A stretch of DNA of 64,000 nucleotides from Roseomonas alba (GTDB taxonomy: Bacteria > Pseudomonadota > Alphaproteobacteria > Acetobacterales > Acetobacteraceae): NCBI RefSeq assembly GCF_019430885.1, contig NZ_JAHYBZ010000005.1, positions 186,001 through 250,000 of the forward strand, written 5' to 3'. A model generated the notes under the pieces. That model made no database searches, was not told the DNA's origin, and saw only the letters and a list, made by a program, of their open reading frames with translations. Shown one piece after another: positions 42,370-51,913 of the stretch. Position 1 is the first letter of the stretch, and each line of letters starts with the position of its first letter. Position numbers and translations under genes: made by a program.

Positions 42370-42828
42370 ATGCGTCGCACACTTCTGACTGTCACCGCCG
42401 CCATCGCCCTGCTGGGGGGCGGCGCGTTCGTCCTGGCCCAGGCGCAGCCGCAGCCCCAGGCGCAGCACGGCATGCCAATGATGCAGGCCCAGCCCATGTC
42501 CCCGGCGATGCCGATGATGCAGGGCGGCGGGCAACCCGGCCACGCCGCCGCGCAGCCACCCGCAGACGCCAGTCCGGTCACGCGCGCCTTCATCGCGGCG
42601 AACGAGAAGATGCATCGCGACATGGCGATCACCTTCTCCGGAAATGCCGACCGTGACTTCGTCGCAGGCATGATTCCGCACCACCAGGGCGCGATCGACA
42701 TGGCGCGGATCGTGTTGGACAACGGCAGCGATCCGGAAGTACGCGCCATCGCGGAAGCCGTCATCCGTGAGCAGGAACGCGAGATCGTGCAGATGCGCGC
42801 AATCCTGGCCCGGATACCCGCGCCATAA
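42370..42828 (+). CDS. DUF305-family periplasmic protein
   Basis: A 152-residue exported protein with a signal peptide (RRTLLTVTAAIALLGGGAFV), a Met/Gln/Pro-rich linker carrying many Met-x-Met and His-Gly-Met groups (HGMPMMQAQPMSPAMPMMQG) and a C-terminal four-helix DUF305 domain: KMHRDMAITFSGNADRDFVA, GMIPHHQGAIDMARIVLDNG. DUF305 proteins are ferritin-like in shape and commonly found in copper/silver resistance loci. The Met-rich linker would suit Cu(I) binding. The ATG at 42370 has GGAGC upstream. The gene ends in TAATG, overlapping the DUF411 remnant start. Confidence 0.87.
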   Translation: MRRTLLTVTAAIALLGGGAFVLAQAQPQPQAQHGMPMMQAQPMSPAMPMMQGGGQPGHAAAQPPADASPVTRAFIAANEKMHRDMAITFSGNADRDFVAGMIPHHQGAIDMARIVLDNGSDPEVRAIAEAVIREQEREIVQMRAILARIPAP

Positions 42829-43307
42829 TGCGGCGACGCCTCCTTGCCACCACCCTCGTGGGCGCGGCGATGCCCGCCTTCGCCTAGCCTGGTGAGCGCG
42901 TCGAAGTTCGGCGCGACCCCCATTGCGGCTGCCGTTCAGCCTGGATCGCGCATCTCCGGGACGCGGCCTTTGACATCGAGGATCGCGTCCTCGTCTCGGT
43001 GGCATCGTTCCGGGCGATGCTCGACACGCTGGACGATCTGCTGTCCTACCATGCCGCGCGCGGGTCGCTGGCCCTTGGGCTGGAAGGCCACGTGCCGGCG
43101 TTGGCGATACGTCGCCTGCTCTCGGCACGACCGGACGGCGTCGTCGGCCTCGCCGTACCGGGAATGCCCATCGGGTCGCCCGGCATGGACGTCCCGGGAC
43201 AGCCTCCGGGGGCGTATGACGTGATGGCTTGGCGCGCCGATGGCACGCAGGCGCCCTTCATGCGCTTCGTGGCGGTGCGACCTGCCAGATGCAAGTGCGG
43301 GATGTAG
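42828..43307 (+). pseudogene. DUF411 metal-resistance protein with in-frame amber codon
   Basis: From the ATG at 42828 the frame encodes a signal peptide RRRLLATTLVGAAMPAFA, then a TAG at the predicted cleavage site, and continues in the same frame to 43307: RVEVRRDPHCGCRSAWIAHL, LEGHVPALAIRRLLSARPDG, VVGLAVPGMPIGSPGMDVPG. This is the DUF411 family, associated with copper and silver resistance. The CGCC motif reads CGCR. No frameshift is present, so one point mutation separates it from a full gene. A GTG at 42999 could start a truncated cytosolic product. Confidence 0.78.
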
Positions 43308-43401
43308 CACGCGCCTTCAAATGCCGTAGTGGGCGCCCCATTGTCTGCCTACCGAAAGTCGCTTGGCGTTGGCGCGCCGGCACATCCATCGGAGTCTGGC
43401 C

Positions 43402-45804
43402 ATGAACGAACCGCACGGTCATAACCTGCAATCGGACAACGTGCATGGCCATCACAAGCACGCGGATCACGTCCGAGGAGCGGCCACACCGCACGATCCG
43501 GGCGCGACGGTGAAGGATCCGGTCTGCGGGATGGAGGTGGATCCGGCGGCGACGCCGCACCACGCCGAGCATGATGGCATCTCCTATCACTTCTGCTCGG
43601 CCGGTTGCCGATCGAAGTTCATGGCGGACCCCGCGCATTACGTCCACCCGAAGCCCGTGCTACGCGCCGAGCCGGCGGCCCCGGGGACGATCTACACCTG
43701 CCCGATGCATCCGCAGATCCGCCAGGCGGGACCTGGAAGTTGCCCGATCTGCGGCATGGCGCTTGAGCCTGAGGTTGCCGATGCTGAGGCCGCGCCAAAC
43801 CCCGAACTGATCGACTTCACTCGCCGGTTCTGGATTGGCCTCGCGCTTACGCTGCCCATTCTCGTGCTGGAAATGGGCGGGCATCTCTTCGGCCTCGAAC
43901 ATCTGGTCGGCCGCCCGACCTCGAACTGGATCCAGCTGGTGCTCGGCACGCCCGTGGTGCTCTGGGCCGGGTGGCCTTTTCTGCATCGTGGCTGGCTGTC
44001 CCTGGTAACGCGCAACCTCAACATGTTCACCCTGATCGCACTTGGCACAGGCGTCGCCTGGGCCTACAGCGTGACCGCGACGGTGGCACCGTCCGTATTC
44101 CCTCCTAGCTTCCGCGCCGCCGACGGTTCGGTCGCGGTCTACTTCGAAGCGGCCGCCGTGATCGTCGTGCTCGTTCTGCTCGGCCAGGTGCTCGAGCTCC
44201 GAGCCCGGGAGCGCACAGGCAGCGCGATCCGCGCGCTGCTGAAGCTCGCACCCGACATGGCTCGCCGCCTCCGCGGCGACGGGATCGAAGAGGAGGTGCC
44301 ACTCTCTGCCGTCGCGGTCGGCGATAGGTTGCGCGTCCGTCCCGGCGATAAGGTCCCTCTCGATGGTGAGGTGCTGGAAGGTGCCAGCAACCTGGACGAA
44401 AGCATGGTCACCGGCGAGTCGGTGCCGGTGGCGAAGTCGCCGGGTGCGCGGGTGATCGGCGGCACGCTGAACGGTCAGGGCAGCTTCGTGATGCGTGCTG
44501 ATCGTGTGGGTCAGGACACCGTGCTGTCGCGGATCGTACAGATGGTGGGTCAGGCACAGCGCAGCCAGGCGCCAATCCAGCGCATGGCAGATCGTGTGGC
44601 GGCCTGGTTCGTGCCGTTGGTCGTCGCGGTCGCTGCTGTCGCGTTCGTCGCCTGGCTGATCTGGGGGCCGGACCCACGGGCAGCCTATGCCATCGTCGCA
44701 GCGGTAACCGTGCTGATCATCGCCTGCCCCTGTGCGCTCGGCCTTGCGACGCCGATGTCGATCATGGTCGGCGTCGGCCGCGGCGCGCAATCCGGCGTAC
44801 TGATCAAGAACGCGGAAGCGCTTGAGAGGCTCGAGGGCATCGACACGCTTGTCGTCGATAAGACCGGCACGCTGACGCGCGGCCGGCCGGAGGTGGTCGC
44901 CATCGTGACGGCCCCGGACACCAGCGAGGTGGATGTGCTGCGCCTTGCCGCCGCACTGGAGCGCCCGAGCCAGCATCCGCTGGCGGAAGCTGTGGTGCGG
45001 GCAGCCGAGGCGCGCGGCCTTGCAGTGCCGTCGGTGGAAGGCTTCGACGCACCCACGGGGCGCGGCGTGACAGGCATGGTCGAAGGCCGGGCAGCGGCCG
45101 TCGGCAACGCCCGGCTGATGCAGGAACTCGGCGTGGACATCGGCCCGCTCGCGACAGAGGCCGAGCGACTGCGCGGCGAGGGCGGCACCGCCTTCTTCGT
45201 AGCCAAGGACAGCCGGCTGGCGGGTATCGTCGCCGTAGCGGATCCTGTGAAGGAGACAACGGGGGAGACCCTCGCGGGGCTCGCCGCCGAGGGCATCCGC
45301 GTGGTGATGCTGACGGGCGACAACCGCACAACGGCGGAAGCCGTGGCCAGGCGGCTCGGCATCGCCGAGGTCGAGGCGGAGGTCCTGCCCGAGGACAAGC
45401 AGCGCGTCGTCGAGCGCCTGCGTGCAGAGGGCCACCGGGTGGCGATGGCAGGGGACGGCGTAAACGACGCGCCCGCCCTGGCCGCGGCGGATGTCGGCAT
45501 CGCGATGGGGAGCGGCACGGACGTCGCGATCGAGAGCGCGGGCGTCACGCTGCTCGGCGGCGATCTTTCGGGCATCCTGCGTGCCCGCCGGCTATCCCGT
45601 GCCGTCATGCGCAATATCCGGCAGAACCTGTTCTTCGCCTTCGCATACAATGCGGCGGGCGTCCCTATCGCGGCGGGAGTGCTATACCCCTTCTTTGGCA
45701 TATTGCTCTCCCCTGTAATCGCGGCGGGCGCGATGGCGCTGTCCTCCGTGAGTGTGGTCGGCAATGCGCTTCGGTTGCGTGCAATTGACCTGCGTTCGGC
45801 GTAG
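43402..45804 (+). CDS. Copper/silver-translocating P-type ATPase, YHS type
   Basis: An 800-residue P1B ATPase. The N-terminus is His-rich, then a YHS domain ([37 protein letters not shown]) and a heavy-metal-binding [14 protein letters not shown] motif. Eight membrane segments follow. The ion-binding CPC is in [20 protein letters not shown] (about residue 442), the phosphorylation site in [11 protein letters not shown], and the HP motif in [12 protein letters not shown]; the hinge is [20 protein letters not shown]. It should export Cu(I) or Ag(I) to the periplasm. The ATG at 43402 has GGAG upstream. It completes the metal island. Confidence 0.94.
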   Translation: MNEPHGHNLQSDNVHGHHKHADHVRGAATPHDPGATVKDPVCGMEVDPAATPHHAEHDGISYHFCSAGCRSKFMADPAHYVHPKPVLRAEPAAPGTIYTCPMHPQIRQAGPGSCPICGMALEPEVADAEAAPNPELIDFTRRFWIGLALTLPILVLEMGGHLFGLEHLVGRPTSNWIQLVLGTPVVLWAGWPFLHRGWLSLVTRNLNMFTLIALGTGVAWAYSVTATVAPSVFPPSFRAADGSVAVYFEAAAVIVVLVLLGQVLELRARERTGSAIRALLKLAPDMARRLRGDGIEEEVPLSAVAVGDRLRVRPGDKVPLDGEVLEGASNLDESMVTGESVPVAKSPGARVIGGTLNGQGSFVMRADRVGQDTVLSRIVQMVGQAQRSQAPIQRMADRVAAWFVPLVVAVAAVAFVAWLIWGPDPRAAYAIVAAVTVLIIACPCALGLATPMSIMVGVGRGAQSGVLIKNAEALERLEGIDTLVVDKTGTLTRGRPEVVAIVTAPDTSEVDVLRLAAALERPSQHPLAEAVVRAAEARGLAVPSVEGFDAPTGRGVTGMVEGRAAAVGNARLMQELGVDIGPLATEAERLRGEGGTAFFVAKDSRLAGIVAVADPVKETTGETLAGLAAEGIRVVMLTGDNRTTAEAVARRLGIAEVEAEVLPEDKQRVVERLRAEGHRVAMAGDGVNDAPALAAADVGIAMGSGTDVAIESAGVTLLGGDLSGILRARRLSRAVMRNIRQNLFFAFAYNAAGVPIAAGVLYPFFGILLSPVIAAGAMALSSVSVVGNALRLRAIDLRSA

Positions 45805-45976
45805 GCGCTCGTGAGACAAAGCGGCGACGAGGCGGTTACGCGCTGCGCAGCTGCAACGAGTGCTTCATGAACCGCCTGAAGAACAGCCGCCCGTGTCGCT
45901 ACCCGCGACGACCGACCGCCGACAGCTTCCTTGGCTTCACGGCCAATCCGCACCACCAAATGCCGGGACCAAACAT

Positions 45977-46084
45977 CTAGAGCATTTCCGGCGAACGTCC
46001 GTTCACCTGCAATGCTCTAGGCATGTGCTTTTGCGAGCATCTTCACCTGTCCAGATGAGTTCATCCGGACAGGATCTGCTCTAG
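45977..46084. repeat. Palindromic intergenic repeat element
   Basis: Two hairpins in tandem. The first has perfect 10-bp arms CTAGAGCATT (45977-45986) and AATGCTCTAG (46011-46020), extended inward by GGCGAACG/CGTTCACC. The second, 46046-46073, has CCTGTCC/GGACAGG arms extended by GATGA/TCATC. A further CTCTAG closes the element at the stop of the cyclase gene. The CTAGAGCATT arm resembles palindromic intergenic elements of alphaproteobacteria (RIME-like). It could also end transcription of the ATPase and cyclase genes, which converge here. Confidence 0.6.
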
Positions 46085-46932
46085 CCAATCCGTCGTCCAA
46101 AGATGGCGTTGGCAACGTCACCCACCGCCGTGACGCTCTCACCTGCATCTTCGATGCACAGGATCCGGCAGGGGCTGGCCTCCAGGCCTTCATAGCGCCA
46201 CGGAAACGCGCCGATAATGCAGCGCTTGTTCAACATCATCTCGATGTCGCCGCCGACATTCTCCGCGTGGATGATGCCATGCTGGAACGCGAGAGAATGG
46301 AAGGGGAAGATGTTGTCGCGCACCAGGCGGCCGGATTTGTGGGTGTATTCGAAGGTCCCGAAATAATCGCCGCAGCTCTTGCCGACGCGCGACTCAAACT
46401 CCTTCGCCAGGTCCGGCCGCATCTCCCGGATCGAGGTGTTCATGGCGTGATCGCCGGACCCGCAGTCGATGCCGAACCACTTGATCTTCTTCGCGATCAT
46501 CCACTCCAGCAGCTCCAGCCCGCCGCCCGGATGCATACAGAAGTAGCGCACCAGATCCTGCTTCGGCTTGCCTTCCCAATACCGATGCCAGCCGGTGTGC
46601 AAGATCAGGATGTCGCCTTCCTTCACCTCGACGCCCGAGGATTCGATCATGGCCGGCGTGATGACTGCCCAATCATCCATGTGCGAGGAGACATCGACGA
46701 CGGCACCGGGCGCGACAAGAAAATCCATCGCATAGGAAGCCATGTCGCCCATGCCGTCGGTGCCGTGCATGGCGCCATCGATATGCGTGCCGACATGCAG
46801 CGCGCTGTCGATGCGCTGAGCGACGATGCGCTTGGTCTGCAGGTTCTGCGCATAATACATCTGGTTGCCGGCATAGCCGACCCAGCCCGGCGTGTGCACG
46901 TTCATCAGATGCGTCAGGTCGGTGATCTTCAT
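46081..46932 (-). CDS. Cyclase-family hydrolase (KynB-like fold)
   Basis: A 283-residue protein of the cyclase / kynurenine-formamidase-like family. The metal motif is SALHVGTHIDGAMHG (HxGTHxDxPxH variant with A and M), preceded by DLTHLMNVHTPGWVGY. LILHTGWHRYWEGKPKQDLV and FGIDCGSGDHAMNTS follow. Members hydrolyse cyclic imides, formyl-amides or similar C-N bonds. The ATG at 46930-46932 has AAGGATC upstream. It is the last gene of an operon containing an ABC importer and an isochorismatase-like hydrolase, consistent with uptake and C-N hydrolysis of a nitrogenous compound. Confidence 0.86.
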   Translation of the reverse strand: MKITDLTHLMNVHTPGWVGYAGNQMYYAQNLQTKRIVAQRIDSALHVGTHIDGAMHGTDGMGDMASYAMDFLVAPGAVVDVSSHMDDWAVITPAMIESSGVEVKEGDILILHTGWHRYWEGKPKQDLVRYFCMHPGGGLELLEWMIAKKIKWFGIDCGSGDHAMNTSIREMRPDLAKEFESRVGKSCGDYFGTFEYTHKSGRLVRDNIFPFHSLAFQHGIIHAENVGGDIEMMLNKRCIIGAFPWRYEGLEASPCRILCIEDAGESVTAVGDVANAIFGRRIG

Positions 46933-46972
46933 GATCGATCCTTGATGGACTTGAAGAATGACGGCGCCAGTT

Positions 46973-48040
46973 TCAGGACTGGAGCAGGTGGACGGCTTCA
47001 GGTCGCCAGCGCGCGGTGACCGCGTCGCCGGCGGAGAAGCGCAAAGGCGCATATCCGGAAGCGCCGTCATTGGGTTCGCGCGACATGAGCGTCTGGCCAT
47101 CCGGCAGGCGTAGCGTGTAACTCGTGCTCGTGCCGTGATAGACGGCTTGCAGGACGGCAGCAGTCAGCGCGCCCGTCGTGGCCTCCGCACCTGGTTGCAG
47201 CAGGACTTCCTCGGGACGGATCGCCAGTTCGACGGTGCTGCCATCGGCGCCGACCTGCTGCAGCGGGCCGGGCAAGGCGCCCCCCCCTGCCAGGAGGACG
47301 CCGCCAGACCAGCGCCCCTTGAGGAAGTTCGTCACGCCCATGAAGTCGGCGACGAAGCGCGTCCGTGGCGCCCGGAACACCTCCTGCGGCGTGCCGAGCT
47401 GTTCGACGCGCCCCTGGTTCATCACGGCGACGAGGTCGCTGAGCATCAGCGCTTCCTCCTGGTCATGCGTGACGAAGAGGGCAGTGATGTGCAGATCCCG
47501 CGTGATCTGGCGCAGCTCCACCTGCATTGCCTCGCGGAGCTTGCGATCGAGCGCGCCGAAGGGCTCGTCCAGGATCAGGATGCTCGGTTCTATCACGAGG
47601 GCCCGGGCCAGCGCGACGCGCTGCTGTTGCCCCCCGGAGAGTTGGTTGGGATAGCGATCGGCCAGATGGGCGAGGCGGACGATCTCGAGCAGGCTGCGCA
47701 CCCGCCGGGCGATCTCGGCAGGCGCCACGCGGCGCATCTTGAGGCCGAAGGCCACGTTCTCGGTGACCGTCATGTGCGGGAAGAGCGCCAGGCTCTGGAA
47801 CACCATGCCGATGCCGCGCTGCGCTGCGCTCAGCGCGGTGACGTCACGGCCATCGATGCGGACGGTGCCGGTGGTCGGCGGCACCAGCCCGGCGACCATG
47901 CGCAGCGTGGTCGTCTTGCCGCAGCCGCTGGGGCCGAGCAGAGTCAGGAACTCGCCTGACTGTACCTCCATCGAGACAGTCTCGACCGCCTGGAAGACGC
48001 CATAGCGCTTGCTGAGGTCACTGAGCTGAACGTGAGCCAT
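46973..48040 (-). CDS. ABC transporter ATP-binding protein, PotA-like
   Basis: A 355-residue ATPase of the polyamine/opine/iron importer class. The Walker A is LLGPSGCGKTTTLRM, the signature NQLSGGQQQRVALARAL, Walker B ILILDEPFGALD, the H-loop FVTHDQEEALML, and the Q-loop is in GMVFQSLALFPHMTV. The C-terminal 110 residues form a TOBE domain (ELAIRPEEVLLQPGAEATTG, YTLRLPDGQTLMSREPNDG). It drives import through the two permeases encoded upstream. Its stop at 46973 is 41 bp before the cyclase start. Confidence 0.92.
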   Translation of the reverse strand: MAHVQLSDLSKRYGVFQAVETVSMEVQSGEFLTLLGPSGCGKTTTLRMVAGLVPPTTGTVRIDGRDVTALSAAQRGIGMVFQSLALFPHMTVTENVAFGLKMRRVAPAEIARRVRSLLEIVRLAHLADRYPNQLSGGQQQRVALARALVIEPSILILDEPFGALDRKLREAMQVELRQITRDLHITALFVTHDQEEALMLSDLVAVMNQGRVEQLGTPQEVFRAPRTRFVADFMGVTNFLKGRWSGGVLLAGGGALPGPLQQVGADGSTVELAIRPEEVLLQPGAEATTGALTAAVLQAVYHGTSTSYTLRLPDGQTLMSREPNDGASGYAPLRFSAGDAVTARWRPEAVHLLQS

Positions 48041-48045
48041 GACGT

Positions 48046-48840
48046 CTAGCCGGCCAGCAGACGCTTGAGACCGAAGCTACGTTCGAGCAGAACGGCCAGG
48101 CCTAGCGTCACCGCGATGAGCATGGAGGAGATGGCAGCAATCGAAGGGTCGAAGCTGTATTCGAGGTAGGACATGATCGCCAGTGGAAGGGTTGTGGTCC
48201 GCGCATCTACCAGGAAGAGCGAGACCGAGACGTCGTCGAAGGACAGGATCAGCCCGAAGACGAGCCCGGCCAGGATGCCGGGCCGGATCAGCGGCAGCAG
48301 GATGTAGCGGAAGGACCGCAGGCCGGAGGCGCCGAGGGTTTCGGCCGCTTCCTCCAGCGCCGGATCAAGCCGCGCCAGCGAGGCCAGGACGGTTCGGATG
48401 CTGTAGGGCAGGATCGCGACTGTGTGACCCAGCAGCAGGCGCAGCGGCGCCTCTCGCACGTCGAGCGCGGCGAGCGCGATGAGCAGCGAAATGCCGGTGA
48501 CGATGCCCGGCACGATCAGGGGCGCGAGGAAGATCGCCTCCAGCGCCGACTTGCCCCGCCAATGGCTACGGTGCAGGCCAATGGCCGCCAGCACGCCGAT
48601 CGGTGTCGCCAGCAGGCCGGCCGCCACGGCGAGAGCGAAGCTGATCACGGCGCCGTTGCGAAAGCTCTCGAGCTGGAGCGCATGGGCATACCAGCGCAGC
48701 GACCAGCTGCGCGGCGGGAATTGTTGCACCGGCTCGGCGTTGAAGGAGACCACGACGACGCAGATCAATGGCGCCAGCAGAAAGATATAGCTGCCGATGA
48801 TGAGGCTGCGGAAGGAAACCCGCTGCATCAGCCCGATCAT
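48046..48840 (-). CDS. ABC transporter permease, PotC-like
   Basis: A 264-residue inner-membrane permease with six predicted helices; the ATPase-coupling EAA loop is EEAAETLGASGLRSFRYILL followed by PLIRPGILAGLVFGLILSFD. It opens with SLIIGSYIFLLAPLICVVVV. The ATG at 48838-48840 overlaps the upstream permease stop as ATGA, and its own stop is 5 bp before the ATPase gene. It forms the translocation path with the PotB-like subunit. Confidence 0.9.
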   Translation of the reverse strand: MIGLMQRVSFRSLIIGSYIFLLAPLICVVVVSFNAEPVQQFPPRSWSLRWYAHALQLESFRNGAVISFALAVAAGLLATPIGVLAAIGLHRSHWRGKSALEAIFLAPLIVPGIVTGISLLIALAALDVREAPLRLLLGHTVAILPYSIRTVLASLARLDPALEEAAETLGASGLRSFRYILLPLIRPGILAGLVFGLILSFDDVSVSLFLVDARTTTLPLAIMSYLEYSFDPSIAAISSMLIAVTLGLAVLLERSFGLKRLLAG

Positions 48841-49700
48841 CGGCGACCCATCCAGCGCGCCGTGCGAACGGCATTGGCATAGAGCACGCTGCCCAGGATC
48901 ACCAGGGTCGTGGCCAGCAGGACGGCGACCAGCGCCGCGCCGAAATGCCAGTCATAGGTGACAACGAGCTGCTGGTAGACCAGCGTGGTCAGCACGCCCG
49001 CGCTGCTGCCGCCCATCAGGGCCGGCGTGACATAGGACGACATGGCGAGGCTGAAGACGATAGTGACGCCGGCGGCGACGCCAGGATTCAGCAGCGGAAG
49101 AATGACCTGCCAGAAGATGGTGAAGGGCCCCGCACCCAGCGTGTCCGCGGCCTCCGGGATAGCCGGGTCGATACGATCGAAGGCCGCCAGCACCGACAGC
49201 ACCATGAAGGGCAGGAAGACGTGCACCAATCCGACGATCACGGCGCCCTGGGTGAACATCATGTGCAGTGGCTCCCGGATCACACCAAGGCCGATCAGCG
49301 CGTTGTTGATGATGCCGGCATCGCCGAGCAGGAGCATCCAACCGAAGGTCCGCGCGACGATACTGACCAGCAGCGGCGCCAGCACGACTACGACGAGCAA
49401 GCCGCGCCATTGCGCAGGCGTTCGCCACAGCGACAGCGCCAACGCAATGCCGAGCACCGCGCTGATCGCCGTGGTGACGATCGAAACCCAAAGCGTCTTC
49501 AACAGGACCGAGGCATAGAACCAGTCGAGCAGCCTGGCGTAGTTGCGCAGCGTGAGAGTGGTGGTCAGTTCCACCTCGCCCACCACGGGCGGATTGAAGC
49601 TCAGGCCGATCAGATAGGCGATGGGCAGCAGCAGGCAGCCCGTGACAAGCAGGCAGGCCGGCAGCATCAGCAAGGCCGGGGAGCGACGCAGCGCGCTCAT
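48837..49700 (-). CDS. ABC transporter permease, PotB-like
   Basis: A 287-residue permease with six predicted helices: PALLMLPACLLVTGCLLLPI near the N-terminus, TLWVSIVTTAISAVLGIALA, then the EAA loop PEAADTLGAGPFTIFWQVIL with PLLNPGVAAGVTIVFSLAMS. The ATG at 49698-49700 overlaps the isochorismatase-like gene stop as ATGA. The frame is open further upstream, but there it would be antisense-like to no purpose. It pairs with the PotC-like subunit. Confidence 0.9.
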   Translation of the reverse strand: MSALRRSPALLMLPACLLVTGCLLLPIAYLIGLSFNPPVVGEVELTTTLTLRNYARLLDWFYASVLLKTLWVSIVTTAISAVLGIALALSLWRTPAQWRGLLVVVVLAPLLVSIVARTFGWMLLLGDAGIINNALIGLGVIREPLHMMFTQGAVIVGLVHVFLPFMVLSVLAAFDRIDPAIPEAADTLGAGPFTIFWQVILPLLNPGVAAGVTIVFSLAMSSYVTPALMGGSSAGVLTTLVYQQLVVTYDWHFGAALVAVLLATTLVILGSVLYANAVRTARWMGRR

Positions 49701-50821
49701 GCCGCCGGCAATCCCCATGCCTCGCGCAATGCCGCCAGCGGGCGCCGCAGCGCGAAATAGAGGCCCATATGCTCGAGCGAAGCCTCGTGCAGGTCGAGCA
49801 GCCGGTCCTTCACCGCCACGCAATCCTCGGCGACGATCGTGTAGAAATCCCGCATCGCTGCCTCGCGCACTGCGGATTCGACGCAGCAATTGGTGGTCAC
49901 GCCACCGAAAACGAGAGTGCTGATGCCGTTGGCACGCAGCAGCACCTGCAGTCCGGTGTCACGGAATGCGCTGTAGCGATGCTTCACGAGAAGCGCCTCG
50001 CCCGGCGCCGGCTCCATGCCATCGACGAAGGCGCCGCCCCAGCTTCCGGCCAGGCAGACCTCCACCTCCTCCGGCGCGAAACCGTTCGTTTCGTCGGGCT
50101 CGGCGGCCGAGGCGGTCCACACCGCCGGCTCCCGGCGATCATGGGCCGGGAAGCGATATGGCGAGCCGATGCTCCGGAAAACCTGGCCATACTCGGCCTT
50201 CACATGCACGACCAACGTGCCCGCCTGGCGCGCGGCGGCCAGCAGGCTGCGCAAGCGCGGGACGGTCTGCTCGATGCGAGTGATCGGCTCCCCATTGCGG
50301 CCGACAGCACCCTGGCGATGGCAGAAGTCATTCTGCACGTCGATGAAGATGACCGCGGTTCGTGCTGGATCCAGGCGGCTGCGCAAATCGGGCAACAGGG
50401 AAGCCGCCTTCACCGCGGGCTGCCATCCGCGTAGACACGACGCCGCTGCGCGCCACGTGGCCAGAGCCGTCTCCAGCGGGAGCTCCACGACCTCATAGCC
50501 CAATGCGCGCAGGCAGGATGTCGCATTCGCGCGAAAGCCCGCGGGGAGATCCTCGGCCAAGACCACGGTGGCGATACCATTGCTGCGCAACAGCAGGTCG
50601 ATCCGCGCGCAGAAATAGGCGCCGTCGGGATCGCAGCGCAGCCAGACGGCATCAGGTGCAAGCGTCCTGCTGGCCCAGTCGAGACCGACGCGCCGCCCCT
50701 GGCTCTCGACGAAGTCCAGCAGAACGCGGAACACGCCAGCCGTCGCGGCGCCGGCGGACGTGTCGCCCGCAATCAGCGCCGTGTGCGAAGGATCCTGCCA
50801 GGCGGGTGTCATCTGCGACAT
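49697..50821 (-). CDS. Isochorismatase-like cysteine hydrolase with degenerate N-terminal copy
   Basis: A 374-residue protein. The C-terminal part (about residues 150-374) is a complete isochorismatase-like hydrolase: Asp161 in TAVIFIDVQNDFCHRQGAVG, Lys280 in GEALLVKHRYSAFRDTG and Cys313 in VFGGVTTNCCVESAVREAAM. The N-terminal 130 residues repeat part of that fold: LLLRSNGIATVVLAEDLPA with NATSCLRALGYEVVEL mirrors VLLRANGISTLVFGGVTTN, but lacks the catalytic residues. Family members hydrolyse carbamates, amides and related C-N bonds. It is encoded between the ABC binding protein (4 bp gap) and the permeases (ATGA overlap), so its substrate is likely the imported compound. Confidence 0.86.
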   Translation of the reverse strand: MSQMTPAWQDPSHTALIAGDTSAGAATAGVFRVLLDFVESQGRRVGLDWASRTLAPDAVWLRCDPDGAYFCARIDLLLRSNGIATVVLAEDLPAGFRANATSCLRALGYEVVELPLETALATWRAAASCLRGWQPAVKAASLLPDLRSRLDPARTAVIFIDVQNDFCHRQGAVGRNGEPITRIEQTVPRLRSLLAAARQAGTLVVHVKAEYGQVFRSIGSPYRFPAHDRREPAVWTASAAEPDETNGFAPEEVEVCLAGSWGGAFVDGMEPAPGEALLVKHRYSAFRDTGLQVLLRANGISTLVFGGVTTNCCVESAVREAAMRDFYTIVAEDCVAVKDRLLDLHEASLEHMGLYFALRRPLAALREAWGLPAA

Positions 50822-50825
50822 CCGC

Positions 50826-51884
50826 CTAGAAGGCCACTTCCCGGTTCCAGCGCTCGGTCAGCGCGGGCATCTGCGGAATCACCTTATACCAGTCGAACAA
50901 CTGCAACCGGTCGATGGTCGGCACGCGTTCCCTCGTCGCCGCCGAGATCTCCGCGCGCGAATTGGTGGGCCCCGCGACTAGGCCGTTGCAAACCGCTTCC
51001 TGGATCGGCTTGGAGAGGGCGAAGTTCACGAAGCGCTTGCAGAGCTCAGCGTTCCGCGTATTGCGGGCGATGTGGTAGGATACCGCGCCGACCATCCCAC
51101 CCTCGCTCGGGATGACATATTTCACGGGCTTGCCGGCATCGATCAGTGCGTAGGGCGCGATATGCGTCGTCATGCCGACCGCCCAAGCCTCGCCCGAGGA
51201 GAGCAGGTTGGTGATGTCGACGCCGCTGCGGAAGAACTGGCGGACATTGCCGCGCAGCTCCTTCACTGCCGCGAAGGCCGGGGCAAGATTGTCCTCATTC
51301 CCGCCATGCAGCCGGGCAGTGAGGACGATCAGTTCCCATGATCCGAAGATGCCGATCGCCGGCAGCGTCACCTTCCCGCGCAGCGCCGGATCCCACAGAT
51401 CTCGCCAGGAGGTGATCGGCTTCGGCACCAAATCCTCGCGATAGGCGATGCCGTAGGAGACGTAGTCTAACCCGACGGCTTGACCACGCCATTGATCGAT
51501 CCAGATCGGAGCGACGTCGGCCAGGTTCGGGATGTCAGCCTTGGTCAGTTCCAAGCCGATATTCTCCTGCACGGCCCGGATGTTGTCCGGATACGGCAGC
51601 AGCAGGACATCGATCTCCGGGTTACGGCGATTGACCATGGAGCTCGTCAGCCATTCGGCCGGGGAGCCAAGCTTCAACTGCGCGCGGATTCCGGTCTCTC
51701 GCTCGAAGGGCTCGATGATTGCGCGACGATACTCGCGCTCATAGACGCCCCCGAAGACAGTGGAGACAAAGCTACCGCCCTGCGTTCGGGCCGGCGGTGT
51801 GACACCGATGGTCAGCGTCGTGGCTGCGGCCGCGCCGGCAATGAAGTGCCGGCGGGGAACGCGGAGAGTTTTGTTGGACGGCAT
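50826..51884 (-). CDS. ABC transporter substrate-binding protein, PotD/PotF-like
   Basis: A 352-residue exported binding protein with a twin-arginine-type signal (VPRRHFIAGAAAATTLTIGV). The mature protein begins FVSTVFGGVYEREYRRAIIE with PFERETGIRAQLKLG and contains PEIDVLLLPYPDNIRAVQE, GLDYVSYGIAYREDLV and MTTHIAPYALIDAGKP, in the pattern of spermidine/putrescine-class receptors. The ATG at 51882-51884 has GGAGGAG upstream. It is the soluble receptor for the permeases and ATPase encoded downstream. The ligand is unknown. Confidence 0.9.
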   Translation of the reverse strand: MPSNKTLRVPRRHFIAGAAAATTLTIGVTPPARTQGGSFVSTVFGGVYEREYRRAIIEPFERETGIRAQLKLGSPAEWLTSSMVNRRNPEIDVLLLPYPDNIRAVQENIGLELTKADIPNLADVAPIWIDQWRGQAVGLDYVSYGIAYREDLVPKPITSWRDLWDPALRGKVTLPAIGIFGSWELIVLTARLHGGNEDNLAPAFAAVKELRGNVRQFFRSGVDITNLLSSGEAWAVGMTTHIAPYALIDAGKPVKYVIPSEGGMVGAVSYHIARNTRNAELCKRFVNFALSKPIQEAVCNGLVAGPTNSRAEISAATRERVPTIDRLQLFDWYKVIPQMPALTERWNREVAF

Positions 51885-51913
51885 GAGATGCTCCTCCGGT
51901 CGATCGGATGTCA

